Source: Erigeron canadensis
Taxonomy: Eukaryota > Streptophyta > Magnoliopsida > Asterales > Asteraceae
Direction: 5' to 3'
NCBI RefSeq assembly: GCF_010389155.1
Contig: NC_057762.1
Coordinates: forward strand, 9,597,513-9,661,512
Length of the DNA: 64,000 nucleotides
The notes beneath the pieces are model-generated. The model worked only from the letters and a program-made list of their open reading frames with translations, made no database searches and was not told the origin of the DNA. This document shows positions 44,396-57,299 of the stretch, one piece after another. The position numbers were made by a program, and so were the translations under genes. Numbering within the stretch: position 1 is the stretch's first letter; each line of letters opens with the position of its first letter.

Positions 44396-46716
44396 CTATG
44401 CAGAATGATCAAGATGATCTGTTTGTTCCTGTTGATGGGGTACAAGTGTGGAACTATTTTTACCGTGTTCAATAAGAGTGGCACGATCAAGTATATTAGT
44501 AGTATCTAATGGTTCACCAGAAGCACCAATTACCGGGGAATGTGCTTCTTCAGACGCATGGATGGCTACAACTGTTTGATCCTGCTTTAGAAGACTATCA
44601 CTCTTATCAGGGCCAGTCTTATACGGCCACCTTGGTATCACTCCTTGCTAACTACATATATACAATATAGAAAGTAAAGATGATAATATTAGATGGAAAA
44701 AAATATCACATATATAGTGTGTATGGTGGCGGATCCAGAAATCTTTCACAATGGGGCCAAAACTAATAACCTTATTAACCTACAACAAAATAACAACCTG
44801 AATAGCTTAAAACACCATTTAAATAGCAACTAATAATGAATTCAATTAATTAAGAGTATCAAGTAGAAACTATATAATTCTCTGATACGAACCAATGGCT
44901 TGTAATCTTGTATCAAATGATAAGATTATAAGAACAATAAGATGGCCTGATATTCGAGAACCAGTAAACTTTCAAAATAACTAAAATAACTAACAAGAAC
45001 AATAAACTTCTGAATAATATTCCACACTCCAGAATTAGAGCCCTAATATTCTATTTATACTAATCCTATACCTTCGTTAACAAGCTAACTAAATAATAAT
45101 AATAATAATAATTAAATACTTTCCTAATAATACTAATAATAATAATTAATATGGAGACGTAACATTACTCCCGCCCCCAAACAACACCTTGTCCTCATAG
45201 TGAAATTGTAAAATAGACCCGATCATTAATTTGTCTTCCAACCGTATCCTAATCTCATGTTCAACACAACTTGATGAGTGTTTTGAAGACTGTTCCATTG
45301 ATATATTAAGCTGCTACTTCAACTTCGACTTCATAGCAGGTTTGAACATGTCATGGTTTTGCCCTACAACTCGTAGTGTGCTTCTGAAAAAGGTGTTTAA
45401 TTTTTGAGCAAATTCTTTTTCAATAGCAGGTTGACTAGGGAAACCTTTCGGCAAGGCAAACTTACTGTTTTCAATAAACTTATTCCCTATATCTTCTGAC
45501 ACCACCTTTATTTCAATAAACTTACTATTTTCAATAAACTTACTGTTTTCAATACACGGTGGAGGGGGCTCAATGCTTACCCTACTTGTAAACTGGATCC
45601 GCTCCATCACTGGAGTCTGGAGGTAGCAAAATGAATGGGTCCAGCAGGTTAGGAAAAAATAGTGCAGGTGGGCCAACCGGAAAAATATACATTTGATTTT
45701 TGACTTTTAAGAATATACTATATCTGTTAAATGAGATTACAAAATACTGTGTATATAATTACAATGATAATAAATATAAATCTTTTCTGCAAAGTGACAA
45801 AAAAAATGTTGGTGCATTTGAATGATATAAAAAAAGACCGACTTGATCGAATCCATTTGACATCTTTCCTTTTAGTTTAAAGTTTCAGCTTAACCAGTTA
45901 TGGATATAAAAGAACCCAAATCAACCCATTATAGGTGAAATGGGTTAAAATTGTGAAATTTGACATCACCGAGGAATTAAGAACTTACCAAAAAGGCTAA
46001 GTGCAGCGTCCTCCATTGTCTTTCCGTAATGTTTGCTGATTTCCTCGTGACTAATTGTTTTGTTGGTTCTCTTCCTCTTTTTCCTTGGTTAAAATTGTGA
46101 TGACTCTACTTTTTCAGTAGAAGATGGAGATTCCGGTATCCAATGAAGAGGAACTCCCCCAATGACTCCTGGGGATGAGATAACACCTAATTGCACCCTA
46201 GAGGCATTCTTAATCTTCTGTCTCACTGTTTACAGCAATCTTTTCACCACGCTTTGTAAGTCTGCCTCGTTTTCACTATGTGGTGGCAAAAAAAACTCGA
46301 TAATATATTCAACATCCGTTTCAAGACTTTTCAGATAGACAGCTAAACTACTAGTTATTCCATTCACACGCGCATATGGAACCAGAGGGTATTCGTCTTC
46401 ACTGGGATTCGTTACATCTCCACAATAACATGAACCATGAGATGACAATGACCTCCCAACAACTCCTTGCCATTTGTCCAAGTGTTGCCGTTGGCAGACT
46501 TCATGGAATCCCCACATGCTCAAGTCCCATAGAACGGTAGAGGTAACTTTTATTGAAACTACTACAGACCTTTTCCAGATTCCCAGAAGTGGCCACACCA
46601 CTGCTGTATCCAGCCAGAGTCCAAGTCTGAGCTAGAGGTAACTTCTGATCCTCACACACCATCTTCAAAGCCAAGAAAATTTCATCTAGTTCATATTGTC
46701 TTCTTTGATCTGCAAC
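44396..46716 (-). pseudogene. NLP (NIN-like, RWP-RK) transcription factor pseudogene
   Basis: Exon-like block 1 (46716-45989) follows an ACACAG acceptor. It reads LALKMVCEDQKLPLAQTW and, after a frame change near 46590, GFHEVCQRQHLDKWQGVVG, YPLVPYARVNGITSSLAVYL and IIEFFLPPHSENEADL, the GAF-like N-terminal region of NLPs. TAA stops follow at 46230 and near 46090. It then enters the RWP-RK domain (KTISHEEISKHYGKTMEDAA) and ends at a GTAAGT donor. Block 2 (44647-44396) follows TTAG and starts QGVIPRWPYKTG, the RWP motif side, ending at TAG. NLPs are nitrate-responsive nuclear factors. Stops, the frameshift, a missing middle of the domain and a retroelement LTR in the intron make it a pseudogene. 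Confidence 0.75.
44901..45164 (-). mobile_element. Short LTR (264 bp) in the NLP intron
   Basis: It begins TGTAATCTTG and ends GACGTAACA. On the minus strand a TATAAATA-like box occurs near 45050-45060. To the right, the minus strand has HYEDKVLFGGGSNVT-like coding ending in a purine tract GGGGGCGGGAGTAA. To the left is a Met-type primer-like TTGGTTCGTATCAGAG. It therefore looks like an LTR with internal sequence on both sides. The ORF at 45314-45676 (repeats of ENSKFIE) may belong to it, but I do not recognise it. Confidence 0.55.
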
Positions 46717-47061
46717 CTGTGTCTAAAACTTCAAAGATAAAGCCACAAGAAATACAAACGAAAGTGTTTAGTCAATCAGCACTTAATGTTTAGAGCAATT
46801 ACATTTTAACCTGTGTTGCAATTTATTTAGGGATAAGTGCTTGAGAATGTATTTAACTATAGCCTCAATCAATTTTACAAACCACCTACTATGTGGCGTG
46901 TAATTGTAAGACAACTCGAAGGTTTGAGAAGAGTTCAAAATCTCCATGGGTAAAACCCCTTGAGATGGCCAAGTTAGAATTTAAAAGTGCTCATGGGAAT
47001 ATAGATCGGGCCAAGTACGCTCTACTCTCCCCGGCTTTAGAGGATAAGGATTCTATAAAGT

Positions 47062-47208
47062 TAATCTAACTTTAAAGGTAAAGTTGGACCAACTATAACC
47101 TTTGGATTAAAATTAAGAGTCAAGATTCAAACTTTATCTTTAAATCTTGACTATTGATTTTAAAGGTTATAGTTGATCCAACTTTACCTATAAAGTTCGA
47201 TCAAGTTA
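47062..47208. repeat. Foldback repeat (~147 bp)
   Basis: Arms of ~58 bp are inverted copies: GGTAAAGTTGGACCAACTAT with AACCTTT on the left, and the complement ATAGTTGATCCAACTTTACC on the right. It is a probable MITE or foldback relic with no coding potential. Confidence 0.75.
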
Positions 47209-48486
47209 TAGGGCCTTTATCCTAATATTTTTCCAAACTTAATATCCAACTTTCAAGTATTGTTATTTAATGCATACATCTCAGGATTTTAAAGCTTGCA
47301 ACATGGCACCGGATGTGGTAGCTTATATAGACGCCACATTATTGATCCGGATACATACAATATCAATATCATGAAAGTTAGATACGATTTATACAATAGA
47401 CATGTTTAGAATTGAATACTATTGCATGTATGTACAATATATATCAATATCATGAAATTTTATATTTATATTTTCAATTACTCAAACGGGGGAAATGATT
47501 GTGAGGCTGCAAACCGTGTTGTAGCTACACTGATCATTTCCCGAAATTATTATCTAATAATATATAACAAAGTTGGATTAATTTTTAGTATCAAGTACAA
47601 GTAAAAAATAAATCAAAATAGCAAATACTGAGTTCAGGTCAATTTGATGAAAGCAACTTGTAGTTTTATGAGACAAGTGGGAAAATCAAGATATTAAATT
47701 TAGGATTGTTAACTTTAGTGCTCGTAAGATTTTTAGGTTAGTTTTAAAGAGTATTTATCGTTTTTAATATATATATAATTATACAAAATTATCATGGAGG
47801 AACATACTGGTGGATGTTAGAGCGTAAGACTGAGGTTCATCATCTTGTTCTTCTTCAACCTCTTCCCGGTTCCCAAATACTTGAAGGGGAGTCAAATATT
47901 TTATTGTATTATTATTATCTTTATGAGCAGAAGGATCATTGTGGCTTTTGTATTTCGATTTCAAAGCATCCAATATTTTACTAGTTCCTTTGCCGCCACT
48001 CATTTCTCTGATCTTATTTCCAGGATTCGTACAATCTTTATTTGACCTAACACTCTCTCCCGATGAACTACCAGTCTTTTCTTTTTTTTTTTTAGTTTGG
48101 TGTAAGTGATGCTAAGTAAGGATGAACCCCCTACCACTGTTAAATAACGCCCTCTTCTCTTACTTTTGCCATTGTCTCAGAAGATCTTTACTCGAAGTTC
48201 TCGTGGTTTGATTGTTTGAGGCAAGGATCTTGGCCACGTCGGTTTATCCCTTTCGCTTTTCTTTTTGTGTCGAAATTATAATGAACTGATTTAACTTTAC
48301 ATAAGTAAAAAAGTCCAGATAGGTTTCCCGTGAAAGGATTAATTCAAAGACCGCTCAATGGACTTTCGTCTTCCGTTGGGCCACAAAAGGGTCAAATGGT
48401 GGGTCTTTGACTATGTAATGAGTATAAAATAATTTTCCATATCCAAAGTATAAAGTGAATATTCACCCTAGTTTCTTTTTATTTAA
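47209..48486. other. AT-rich spacer with one unassigned ORF
   Basis: The minus-strand ORF at 47779-48003 (MSGGKGTSKILDALKSKYK, 74 codons, acidic EEVEEEQDDE stretch) may be a gene relic, but I cannot assign it. Nothing else is seen. Confidence 0.35.
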
Positions 48487-48716
48487 ACGAGAAGGGTATC
48501 CGCACAATGCGGCGGTAGTGACGGGTGGTGATAGTGGCATTAGCGATAACGGTGTAGTAATAAATATAGAGTATTACTGTAGATACACCGTCAACTATTC
48601 ATAAAAACATCTAACGCCACATATTCACTTTTCTCATATATAGCCGATATCTTCACTATTTTAGATAAACGTCGTCCATTTTTCTTTTAAACTGCAAAGA
48701 CGGGCCATCGACTATC

Positions 48717-51238
48717 TGTAACACTCGTCGTTTAAAAACATGAATTTCCAAGAAATTTCTTCCAACGGTGTCAAAAGATAGCTGAAACAAACTTTAAAAA
48801 ACCAACCAAAAGGACATGTTTGGTTCATTTATTAAGTGATGTTACTAGCAATGTCATCACAATAAGTTTAAACGGAAATCCAACGGTTGTGTGAAATTAT
48901 ACAATCGACATCAAAGGTAATTACATAGTCAATAGCATCTAAATAAACGTCAAATGTATTATGAGAAGCAACTATGGGTAAACTAGAATCATCTTCATTG
49001 CAATCTATCCAAACCTTGCATCTTCCCACGTCTATCTACTCACTAATCCTAACCTGAGGGCACAAAACATTTTGAAAGAGTAAGTATTAGCTAACGATTT
49101 AGGTACGTAAGATATCACATAATTTATTAAACATTTGTCCATTTCAATTAGTTAAAGAATACATAATAATCATTAAGACACATATCATGGCATATCATCA
49201 TCTCACATTACATTAAAAATAATAGTATGTTCATTCCTAATTGTGCCTATCCACATTACAAATCACATCTCACGTTCACATCACATATCATGTCTCACAT
49301 TCACATTACATCATGTGTGACTTAAGCCACAAATCTCACATTAGGTGAAAGTTTGTGTGTAGGCAATGATAGGACTATACAGGGAACCTCACACCCGAGT
49401 AGATAGATAAGCCTTACACCGGTCCATCAATGTCATTAAGAAAAGGCAAAGACGATCGAAGGGTAGTCCGTATGTTCAAATACATTGGTGGCTACTTAGG
49501 CCTACCCGAAGTTACTCATCTTACGTTAACTATATTGCAAGGAGCCACCCCAAGCAACCACATCTACGCATCAGCTGGGCAAGGGCAACTACAGATTAAA
49601 CTTAATACTTCTCACATCAATAGCTCGAACATTTCTCACATATCATGTCACATCACATCATTTTAACGCTTGGGCCATTAAACGTGCACGTGTCATGACA
49701 ACTTACAAAATCTAGTGAACTAGATGTACAAGCCATGTAATCATCATATCTCACATACACACATGCACATATACATATTAAGCATCATTACAAATCGTAC
49801 ATTGTTACATCACGTACATCATCACATATCTCATATCAATACACATCATATATCATTGCCTATCGTATATCTTACATATCATCTTTCATTGCATATCATT
49901 GTTCATCATATATCGTATGTCAATGCATATAAACTATCATTGCATATCATGGTTCATCATAAATCGTATTTCATAACATCTTAAAACATTTCTAGCATTT
50001 CGCATCATATCATAACATTAGATATCATTGGGGGAGCATTTCAGGCTTCAATATGCATCTACATAGCCCATATCACCTCCTATGTAATCCCGAATACCCA
50101 TAAGCAAACGCAATACCATTCGACAGAGTTATTATGTCAAAACTATGTTTGTTGAATCCTCAGCGTGTCAAAGTTGTGTATCTTGCCTTATATGGGATCT
50201 ACTTAAAGTAAGCTTACGGTGCTTGATACGTACTCTCGGCAAACCTAGAATGAATGACGAACGAGCTAATCATTAAACAAGAATTCTTAGCACAAAATAG
50301 GCTAGGTGCGCTGTACCCCTACCCATGGCGCGCCACACTAGTTGAAGCAATATAAAGAGGAAAGGTAAGGGTGTGTCGCACTTCATAACGCACTCTCCAT
50401 CGCATCCTTCTCGGCATCACAATGTGCACCATACCTACCTCATGGTGTGCCGCACTTACTGATGACACATTAAGCCACACTTCCCCTCAGAAAACTAGGT
50501 CCGCTGCATTACCCCAAAAGGTGCGCCGCACCTACTGCAAAAACGGGAAAACCCCATCTTTTCCAATTGGAAGTGGTTGTCATTCCATTCCAAACCCCAT
50601 GAACAACTTTTAACACCAAAGTGACACTTTTTAAGCCTATTTGAAGATAAATAATCATCCATTGATCCATAAATCATTTACAAAGAAAATGGGGACATTT
50701 AATCACCCAAATACCAACGATATTGATTATGATTTGCAATCCGAATCTATCCCAACTTATATGATCTAAAATCGATCAATAAATATGAATCAAATGACAA
50801 CAAATGGAAGAAATATCACTCACTATACCTGTAGATGAGAGTAACGACACGAAAACTTGCAGCAATCTTCATCGAATCACACGAAATCGAAAGGGTTGAA
50901 GGATGGGGGCTAGGGTTCTTGAGAGGTGTGTGTATAATCTGAATATTGATAATTCGGAGACCCTAAACCTGGAGCTATAACTTTTTAAGTTGTCACATTT
51001 AGTCCTTCAACTTTAAAACATCTCATTTACGGCTTATTTCATCAATCGGGAATACCACTAGACATTTTAAGCACATTAAACCACGTTTACATTAAAACAC
51101 ATCTCATTAACACAGACACACATACACGTGGGACACATTAATTACACATACACGTTAAATCGCATATAGCCTTGACAGAAGCAAGATGTTGACTAACTAC
51201 ACAAGTCAACCGTTAACCGAAAAGTTTGGGATGTTACA
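48717..51238 (-). mobile_element. Solo LTR 4 (probable Ty3/Gypsy), 2.5 kb
   Basis: It begins TGTAACACTCG and ends GGGATGTTACA, flanked by CTATC and CTACC (one mismatch). On the minus strand a leader-like stretch (about 50960-50830, with AACCCTAGCCCCCATCC) precedes a donor-like CTACAG|GTATAG. A GTGCGCCGCAC-type cluster lies at 50300-50545 and a CATATCATATC low-complexity zone at 49180-50040. No gag or pol is seen; the ORFs inside are repeat translations. Confidence 0.75.
50300..50545. repeat. GTGCGCCGCAC-type dispersed cluster
   Basis: Variants recur at ~30-60 bp spacing: GGCGCGCCACAC, GTGTGTCGCAC, GGTGTGCCGCAC, AAGCCACAC and GGTGCGCCGCAC, partly palindromic. It sits downstream of the leader-like part of solo LTR 4. 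Confidence 0.75.
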
Positions 51239-51908
51239 CTACCCAATCATCTTCAAATCACAACAGAGAGTTCACCATATATAGATAAGCAAAACCTCAT
51301 GATTTAACATAAAACTCCAATTTATTTATGTTATTTGGAATTTGAATCGATAATCTACTTATTATTAAATTGATGTCTCATCCAACTAAATCGTTGATAG
51401 AATATTATATTTACACTAAAAACCTATATAATTTTACAAGTTCTATAAGCATGAAATGTAGAAGTATTTATAGCATATAATAAATTTTATCAATCTTTAT
51501 TTAACCCCTTAAAAATTTTATCTTTTCACTTTTGTCTCACTCAAAGTTTTAGTTTCATATCCTTGACACTAAATTTTTGGTTTCTAATGTTTTTATCAAA
51601 TACTTTTCACACAGTTACGATTTTACTTATAAAAATTTGGTTTTGATTATTTCCATCCGTCTTTATATATATATATGATACTTTTTTAAATATATAATAA
51701 CTTTTATCATAGTTATGTTTTACGTTCATGTAACATTTAAAATATTAATATAGTTATTATTTACGTTTTGATACATCTTATTATTCTTTTATAATTTATT
51801 TATTATTATTTGTTACATATTTAGTGGTATGTTTTAGAATTTGGGCTTAGGTACAAAACTTTATCGTGTAAAAAACATATTTCCTGGCAACGTGCGGATA
51901 TAATAATT

Positions 51909-53339
51909 AGTTATCAACTTTTTTTTCTTAAACATTCAATCAGTATACAATATCAGAGAAATTTCATTATATAACGGTGACACTTTGCATATACCCTACA
52001 AAATGACATATTGATCATGTGTTGTTACAAGTGTTTAGAGAAAAAAAAACCCCAAATTTTGACATTCTTAAAAGATCAAATTTAAGACTATAAATAAAAT
52101 CGAGAATGTTTTTGACCAAACACAGAGTATTATCAACTACACCGTCAAAACTATATATTCTTCTACCGCATTAAATGGCTAAATGCTACTCGTATTATTT
52201 AATTATTTAGAAGTTTGAAGTATAGTCAAATAGTATAAAAAATACATGAACTTTCCAAGAAACTTGCACCAAATTAAAGCCCTACGAAATTTCCATGAAG
52301 TTTGCTCTGAAATTCCTGAGTTACTTGCATGAAATTAATTATGAGAAGCGTAATTCTATTCTACGATTATATATATATAGCATCACCTCTTCTCCTCCTT
52401 CAATCATATCATTTTTCACATTCATTTGTTAAATGATGATATATGTGACTATGTTTTGGAAATCTAATAATCTCAAACTTCTGACAAGTCCTTCATTGAG
52501 CAGCACTGCTACTTAACCCTTACCAACAGGAAATAACGTACCATACCACACTGGTTATATAAAACTATAAGAAATGTATGTCTAGTATTATTTCGTGGGT
52601 GTTCCTGTTGCTAAGTGTTAAGTAATAGAACTGTTCAATTAAATTAAGCACCACTTGCAAAGTTTTTATCGCCTAGCTAGTCCACAAGAATGTTATCCAA
52701 TGATGTGTGGCAGGTAATCTTGAAAAGAAAGAGCTAGCGGTTTACGTTGTGTTATTTTTCTGATCTAGATTTATTTCTAATATATATATTAATATATGAT
52801 GTTTTGATTTTTGAGTATAGGTAATAGATGTTTTGATAACAATCCGACGTGACTTTATTTATTGACTTTATTACGTTTGAATTAACTTTTCGATTCAACT
52901 TTTGTTGACTACATATTGCCATTCTCAACAAGCAGAAAATTAAAATGCACTACCTGTAATCTCAAAGAATTGTATTTGCATTTAAATCATAAAACTTAAT
53001 TATTAATTAGCCGTTTAACTTTCCTTCCAAAATTTGTATGCTTCGTTTGTTTACTAATTTCATTTGCTAATGACCTTTTTCTTTGCATATAGGTCTGAGT
53101 TCCTTTTCATGTGCAAGAGTATTGCAAATTTTGCAATTTCTGTCACTAGTTTTTTTGCTCTGTAATGATATCCCTATTCAATTAGTGGGTGGGGGACGGT
53201 TGCGTAACATATCAAAAAGGGGCTGGATCAGAAAAATACAGAGACATCTTTTTTCATTTCTCTTTATGAACTCAAGATAATCAACTTGTAAACAGACTAA
53301 CAAAAATATGTACGTATTTGATTTTTAATTTTAACTTGA
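51909..53339. other. AT-rich spacer, nothing recognised
   Basis: Short ORFs such as 53083-53280 (MHIGLSSFSCARVL) show no recognisable similarity. No RNA gene or repeat was seen. Confidence 0.5.
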
Positions 53340-53854
53340 TATTAGAATCTAACAGACTTCGGATGTTTTAAGATCACGAACAAATAACCCTTTGCTTAAA
53401 CCCTTGAAGTCGAAACCCTAAAACCCGAACCTCTTGTGGTTTTCTTTGCTTCAGCCGAACGGAAAAAGAGAGAGAGATTTTTAGTTAAGGTTTTTCCCTT
53501 GTGAACTTATGAAAAACCACTAACTTTAATCTTCTATTTATAGGCTTAGGTTTAAGGTTACTTAACTTGATTGACAAGTTTAGTTTAGGGCCTAAAACCC
53601 CTTAGATGGTTCGGCCCCCCTTCCCCTTAATCCTAGCCCAACTCCAACTTTTAATTCCTTTTTAATTAATAAACATTATTTATTTAATTAACATTTAATA
53701 AATGTTTATTAATCATTTCGTGATCAAATTAATTAATATATTACTTTAATACACTGATTAATAATATAGAGTTACCGTGTCATTTCGTGTGACCTTGTAG
53801 GCTTAAATTATTTCCGGACATACGTTTTATAATTAACATGATCATACTCCAACA
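53340..53854 (-). repeat. Copia 3 3' LTR (515 bp, shortened)
   Basis: It aligns with the right LTR from GATCACGAACAAA onward. About 200 bp at its outer side are missing. Its outer end TATTAGAA is a mutated TGTTAGAA; the inner end is CTCCAACA. The TATA box on the minus strand is at 53535-53542. Confidence 0.88.
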
Positions 53855-54727
53855 GCTCCCACTTGAGCATGTTATTTTATAAAAGTAATAACATTGGTTA
53901 GCGTCTAGCAACACGCCAATGCTCCCGAAAATATTTAAGAATAGTTTATTAAATTTTGCCAATTAAAAATGATTTAGTTTTTAATATCCCTTTGTTCAGA
54001 TACCCTTGTTAATTATGAATATGGATCAATGTCATTTCATAAATTAACGATTATGTTTCTTATTCTTACAATTAATCAAGTTTACCAAATTAATCAAGAC
54101 TTCCTCTTGAGTTCATTTAGGTGTGGTCACACAAACATCTTAAATTAATTAATGAGGGCGCCAAATGGTATCATACTTCAGTTGCAAATTGACGGAACAA
54201 ATCCTATATTGACTACAAGTGTCTGGCCATGTCATTTCTTAAGATTTCTAAAAATAGCCATTTATTACTACTTTGTTCAGGACAGTTATGAACTATATCT
54301 AAAAATGCAATCCACACATGCATAACTTATTTGTATGTCAAGTTAAAGGATAAATAAAGTAATCATTTCACGAATCTCATTTAATGATGTCGATCCATAA
54401 AATAATAATTCGTTATGTAGGGTAAGTCTAATATTCCCTTTTGAATATCATGTGAGTTTGGTACGAAATCCACCATCTTCAAAATATTTCCTTAAATATT
54501 TTCACCAATCTCTCACAATTGTCTTACTTTAATCATATTCTCATATAATTAATCGACAATAAACATTTAGAATATTTTAAATATTCATGGATCTAAACAT
54601 GCAAATATAGGACACAATTATTATAAAATGAAACCACTTATACCGCGTATAAAAATTCATTTATTGAAAATAACAATTGTTTAACATCTCATTCTCCAAA
54701 TACCAATCACAGATTTACATGATATAA

Positions 54728-55319
54728 CTAGCAATATCTAAGACCAATGCCAACGGCATGCTTAGTGAACTTTCCCTTCGACAATGCCTTTGTAAAAGGA
54801 ACCGCTAAGTTATAATCTGTGTGAACTTTGAGTAATTTAATTTCACGCGATTCGATTTGCTCACAAACATAGTGATATCTTCTTAGATAATGTTTGGCAC
54901 CTTTTTGAACCCCAGGTTCATTGGCAATGATAATTGCTCCCGAATTATCATAGTACAGATCCATAGGTGTGTTATTTGAGGATTATCATGTTAAAATCTA
55001 AAAATAAACTTTCTAATCCAGACAACCTTCATTGTTGTCTTCTCTGAGACGACAATATACTCAGACTATGTCACATACATAGCAACTGTGGTTTGCTTTT
55101 AGTTCAAAGCATTCCACCGTGTCTTCATTCAAAGTGAAGACGTATCCCGACTAAAATTTTGAAACATCTTTATCAGTCCTGAAATCCAACATCACAAATT
55201 CTATTACCATTGAATTATGGTTCGGGATTCCAACCATACACCAAAAATAATTCTTTAATAGCACGCATGTACTTAAGAATACTCTTCACAGCAGTTCACT
55301 GATCCTCTCCGGGATTTTG
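54728..55319 (-). pseudogene. pol: Copia 3 RNase H remnant
   Basis: The last block reads MDLYYDNSGAIIIANEP, then KHYLRRYHYVCEQIESREIK and TKALSKGKFTKHAVG, the C-terminal part of Copia RNase H. Stops and frame changes occur between here and the RT. Confidence 0.88.
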
Positions 55320-56348
55320 CTAATATTGGCTAACAAAATTTTGAGCGAACGCAACATCAGGTCTAGTGCATCTTACCGCATACATGATAGAACCCACCGC
55401 CGAAGCATAAGGAATTCTTTTCATATGCTCCACCTCTTTAGGTGTAGAAGCACCGTTCTTGCTAGATAAATTAAGTCCTTCTTGCATAGGCAAAATCCCG
55501 CACTTAGAATTTTCTATCTTGAATCTCTTCAAGATCTTATCTATATAAGCACTTTGACTTAATCCAATCAACCGTTTACTTCTATCTCTATAGATCTTGA
55601 TTCCAAGTATAAATGCCGCTTCACGCAAGTCTTTCATAGCGAAACACTTTCCAAGATAACATTTAACGTCTTTCAACATTGGAATGTGATTTCCTATTAT
55701 CAATATGTCATCGACATACAAGACAAGGAAAGTAACATTACTCCCACTAGCTTTGCGATATACACATGGCTCATCAGGATTTTGAGCAAAACCAAACTTT
55801 TTGATCTCCTCATCAAACTTTTTATTCCAACTCCTTGATGCTTCCTTTAATCCATAAATGAACCTTTGAAGTTTGCATACTTTGTTGGGATGTTCTGGAT
55901 CGACAAAACCTTCCGGTTGTACCATACAGACTTCCTCGTCTAGAAAACCATTTAAGAAAGCGGTTTTGACATCCATTTTCCATATCTCATAGTCATAGTA
56001 CGCTGCTATGGCTAAGATGATCCTAATAGCTCTAATGTCCGCAACAGGAGAAAAGGTTTCTTCATAATCAACTCCAGAAAGTTGAGTATAACCTTTCGCC
56101 ACAAGACGAGCTTTATAGGTGTGTACATTTCCATCCATGTCAGTCTTCTTCTTGAAGATCCATTTACACCTAACGGTTCTACCATTTGGTGGAAGATCAA
56201 CAAAGCTCCAGACTTGATTATCTTTCATGGATATCATTTCCACATTCGCAGCTTCAAGCCGTTTGTCAGATTCCGGATCCGATAATGCAACATTGAAATT
56301 AGGAGGTACATTCAAATCTCCCACTACATGTTCTTCAGATTCAATCAT
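55320..56348 (-). pseudogene. pol: Copia 3 reverse transcriptase
   Basis: A 342-codon open frame covers nearly the whole RT: RCKWIFKKKTDMDGNVHTYK, ARLVAKGYTQLSGVDYEETF, KMDVKTAFLNGFLDEEVCM and the intact active site LYVDDILIIGN, then YASAVGSIMYAVRCTRPDV. It ends at a TAG (55322-55320) in VSQY*QNPG where the RT normally continues. Upstream, the link to integrase contains two C-runs. Confidence 0.92.
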
Positions 56349-56430
56349 AAGATTTAATCTTTCATGAGCACGTATTGTCCTTGAGGACCTACGAAGTGGA
56401 ATCGCTTCATCTTCAACTTGAAGTTCATCT

Positions 56431-56640
56431 AGAGATTCATCTCTTTGAACATCCCCCCCCCCCCCCCCCGTTTAGAATTCCTAGTGCTTTCAGAAGTTGA
56501 CACATCTTCTTGAGTTTCATCAAGTTCAACAATCCTCCCACTGTCCTCTTGAGATATGAGTTTTCCTTTCAAGGAACTCATCTCTTTGAACATCCCCCCC
56601 CCCCCCCCAAGTTGAAAATTCCTAGTGCTTTCAGTAGTAA
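56431..56640. repeat. ~143-bp duplication with two C-runs
   Basis: CATCTCTTTGAACAT, a C-run (56453-56470; 56594-56608) and TTCCTAGTGCTTTCAG occur twice. The copies lie in the linker between integrase and RT. Confidence 0.85.
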
Positions 56641-57240
56641 CCCATCGTTTCCTTTGGGTATCCTACAAAGATGCACTTAATAGATCTAGATTCAAGTTTG
56701 TCAGGCGTTTCTCGTTTCACGAGTGCCTCACATCCCCAGACCTTTAAGTAAGACAACTTGGGAATCCTCCCATGCCACAATTTATGCGGTGTCTTGTCAA
56801 CCTTCTTGGTTGGAACCATATTGAGAATGCATGCAGCAATCTCTAGAGCATATTCCAAAAAATGAAATGGGAGAGTTTTAAGGTTCATCGTTTATCTCAC
56901 CATGTTCAACAAGGTTCGATTTCTCCTTTCACATATACCCTTATATAGGAGTAAGCTCTTGGATAAATCCACAAGCTTTTAGATGATCCTTAAACTTTTG
57001 CTTAAGTATTTCCCATCTTAATCTGAACGAAAAATCTTGATGGTTTTACCGAGTTGATTCTCTACTTCACTTTTAAATTCCTTGAATATTTCAAACACTT
57101 CATGTTTATGCTTAAGTAAATAAACATAATCATATTGACTGAAATTATTCATAAAAGTAACGAAGTAGCTAGCACCCTTCCTTGACACATGCCTAAATGG
57201 GCTACAAACAGCCGAATGTATTAGTCCAAATAATTCCTTA
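56631..57240 (-). pseudogene. pol: Copia 3 integrase remnant
   Basis: The core reads LIHSAVCSPFRH at the position of the first catalytic Asp, which is Ala here. It then reads KTIKIFRSD followed by a stop, then ERRNRTLLNMV, and the C-terminal block CILNMVPTKKVDKTPHKLW and LKVWGCEALVK. Loss of the first Asp would abolish integration even without the stops. Confidence 0.85.
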
Positions 57241-57299
57241 GCCCTCTCCAGTTTTATGCGGAAAAGGTATTCTTGTCATCTTGCCGAAAAACACAAGAT

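Larger units (their letters stand above)
48487..51908. mobile_element. Unclassified element with TATCCGCAC ends
   Basis: The left end near 48498 reads TATCCGCACAATGCGGCGG. The right end near 51890 reads, in complement, TATCCGCACGTTGCC. The ~900 bp left after removing solo LTR 4 contain no ORF. It may be a non-autonomous DNA transposon; the boundaries are uncertain. Confidence 0.35.

Noticed and set aside
49180..50040. His/Ser-rich ORFs in solo LTR 4
   Set aside because: They come from CATATC low-complexity DNA.
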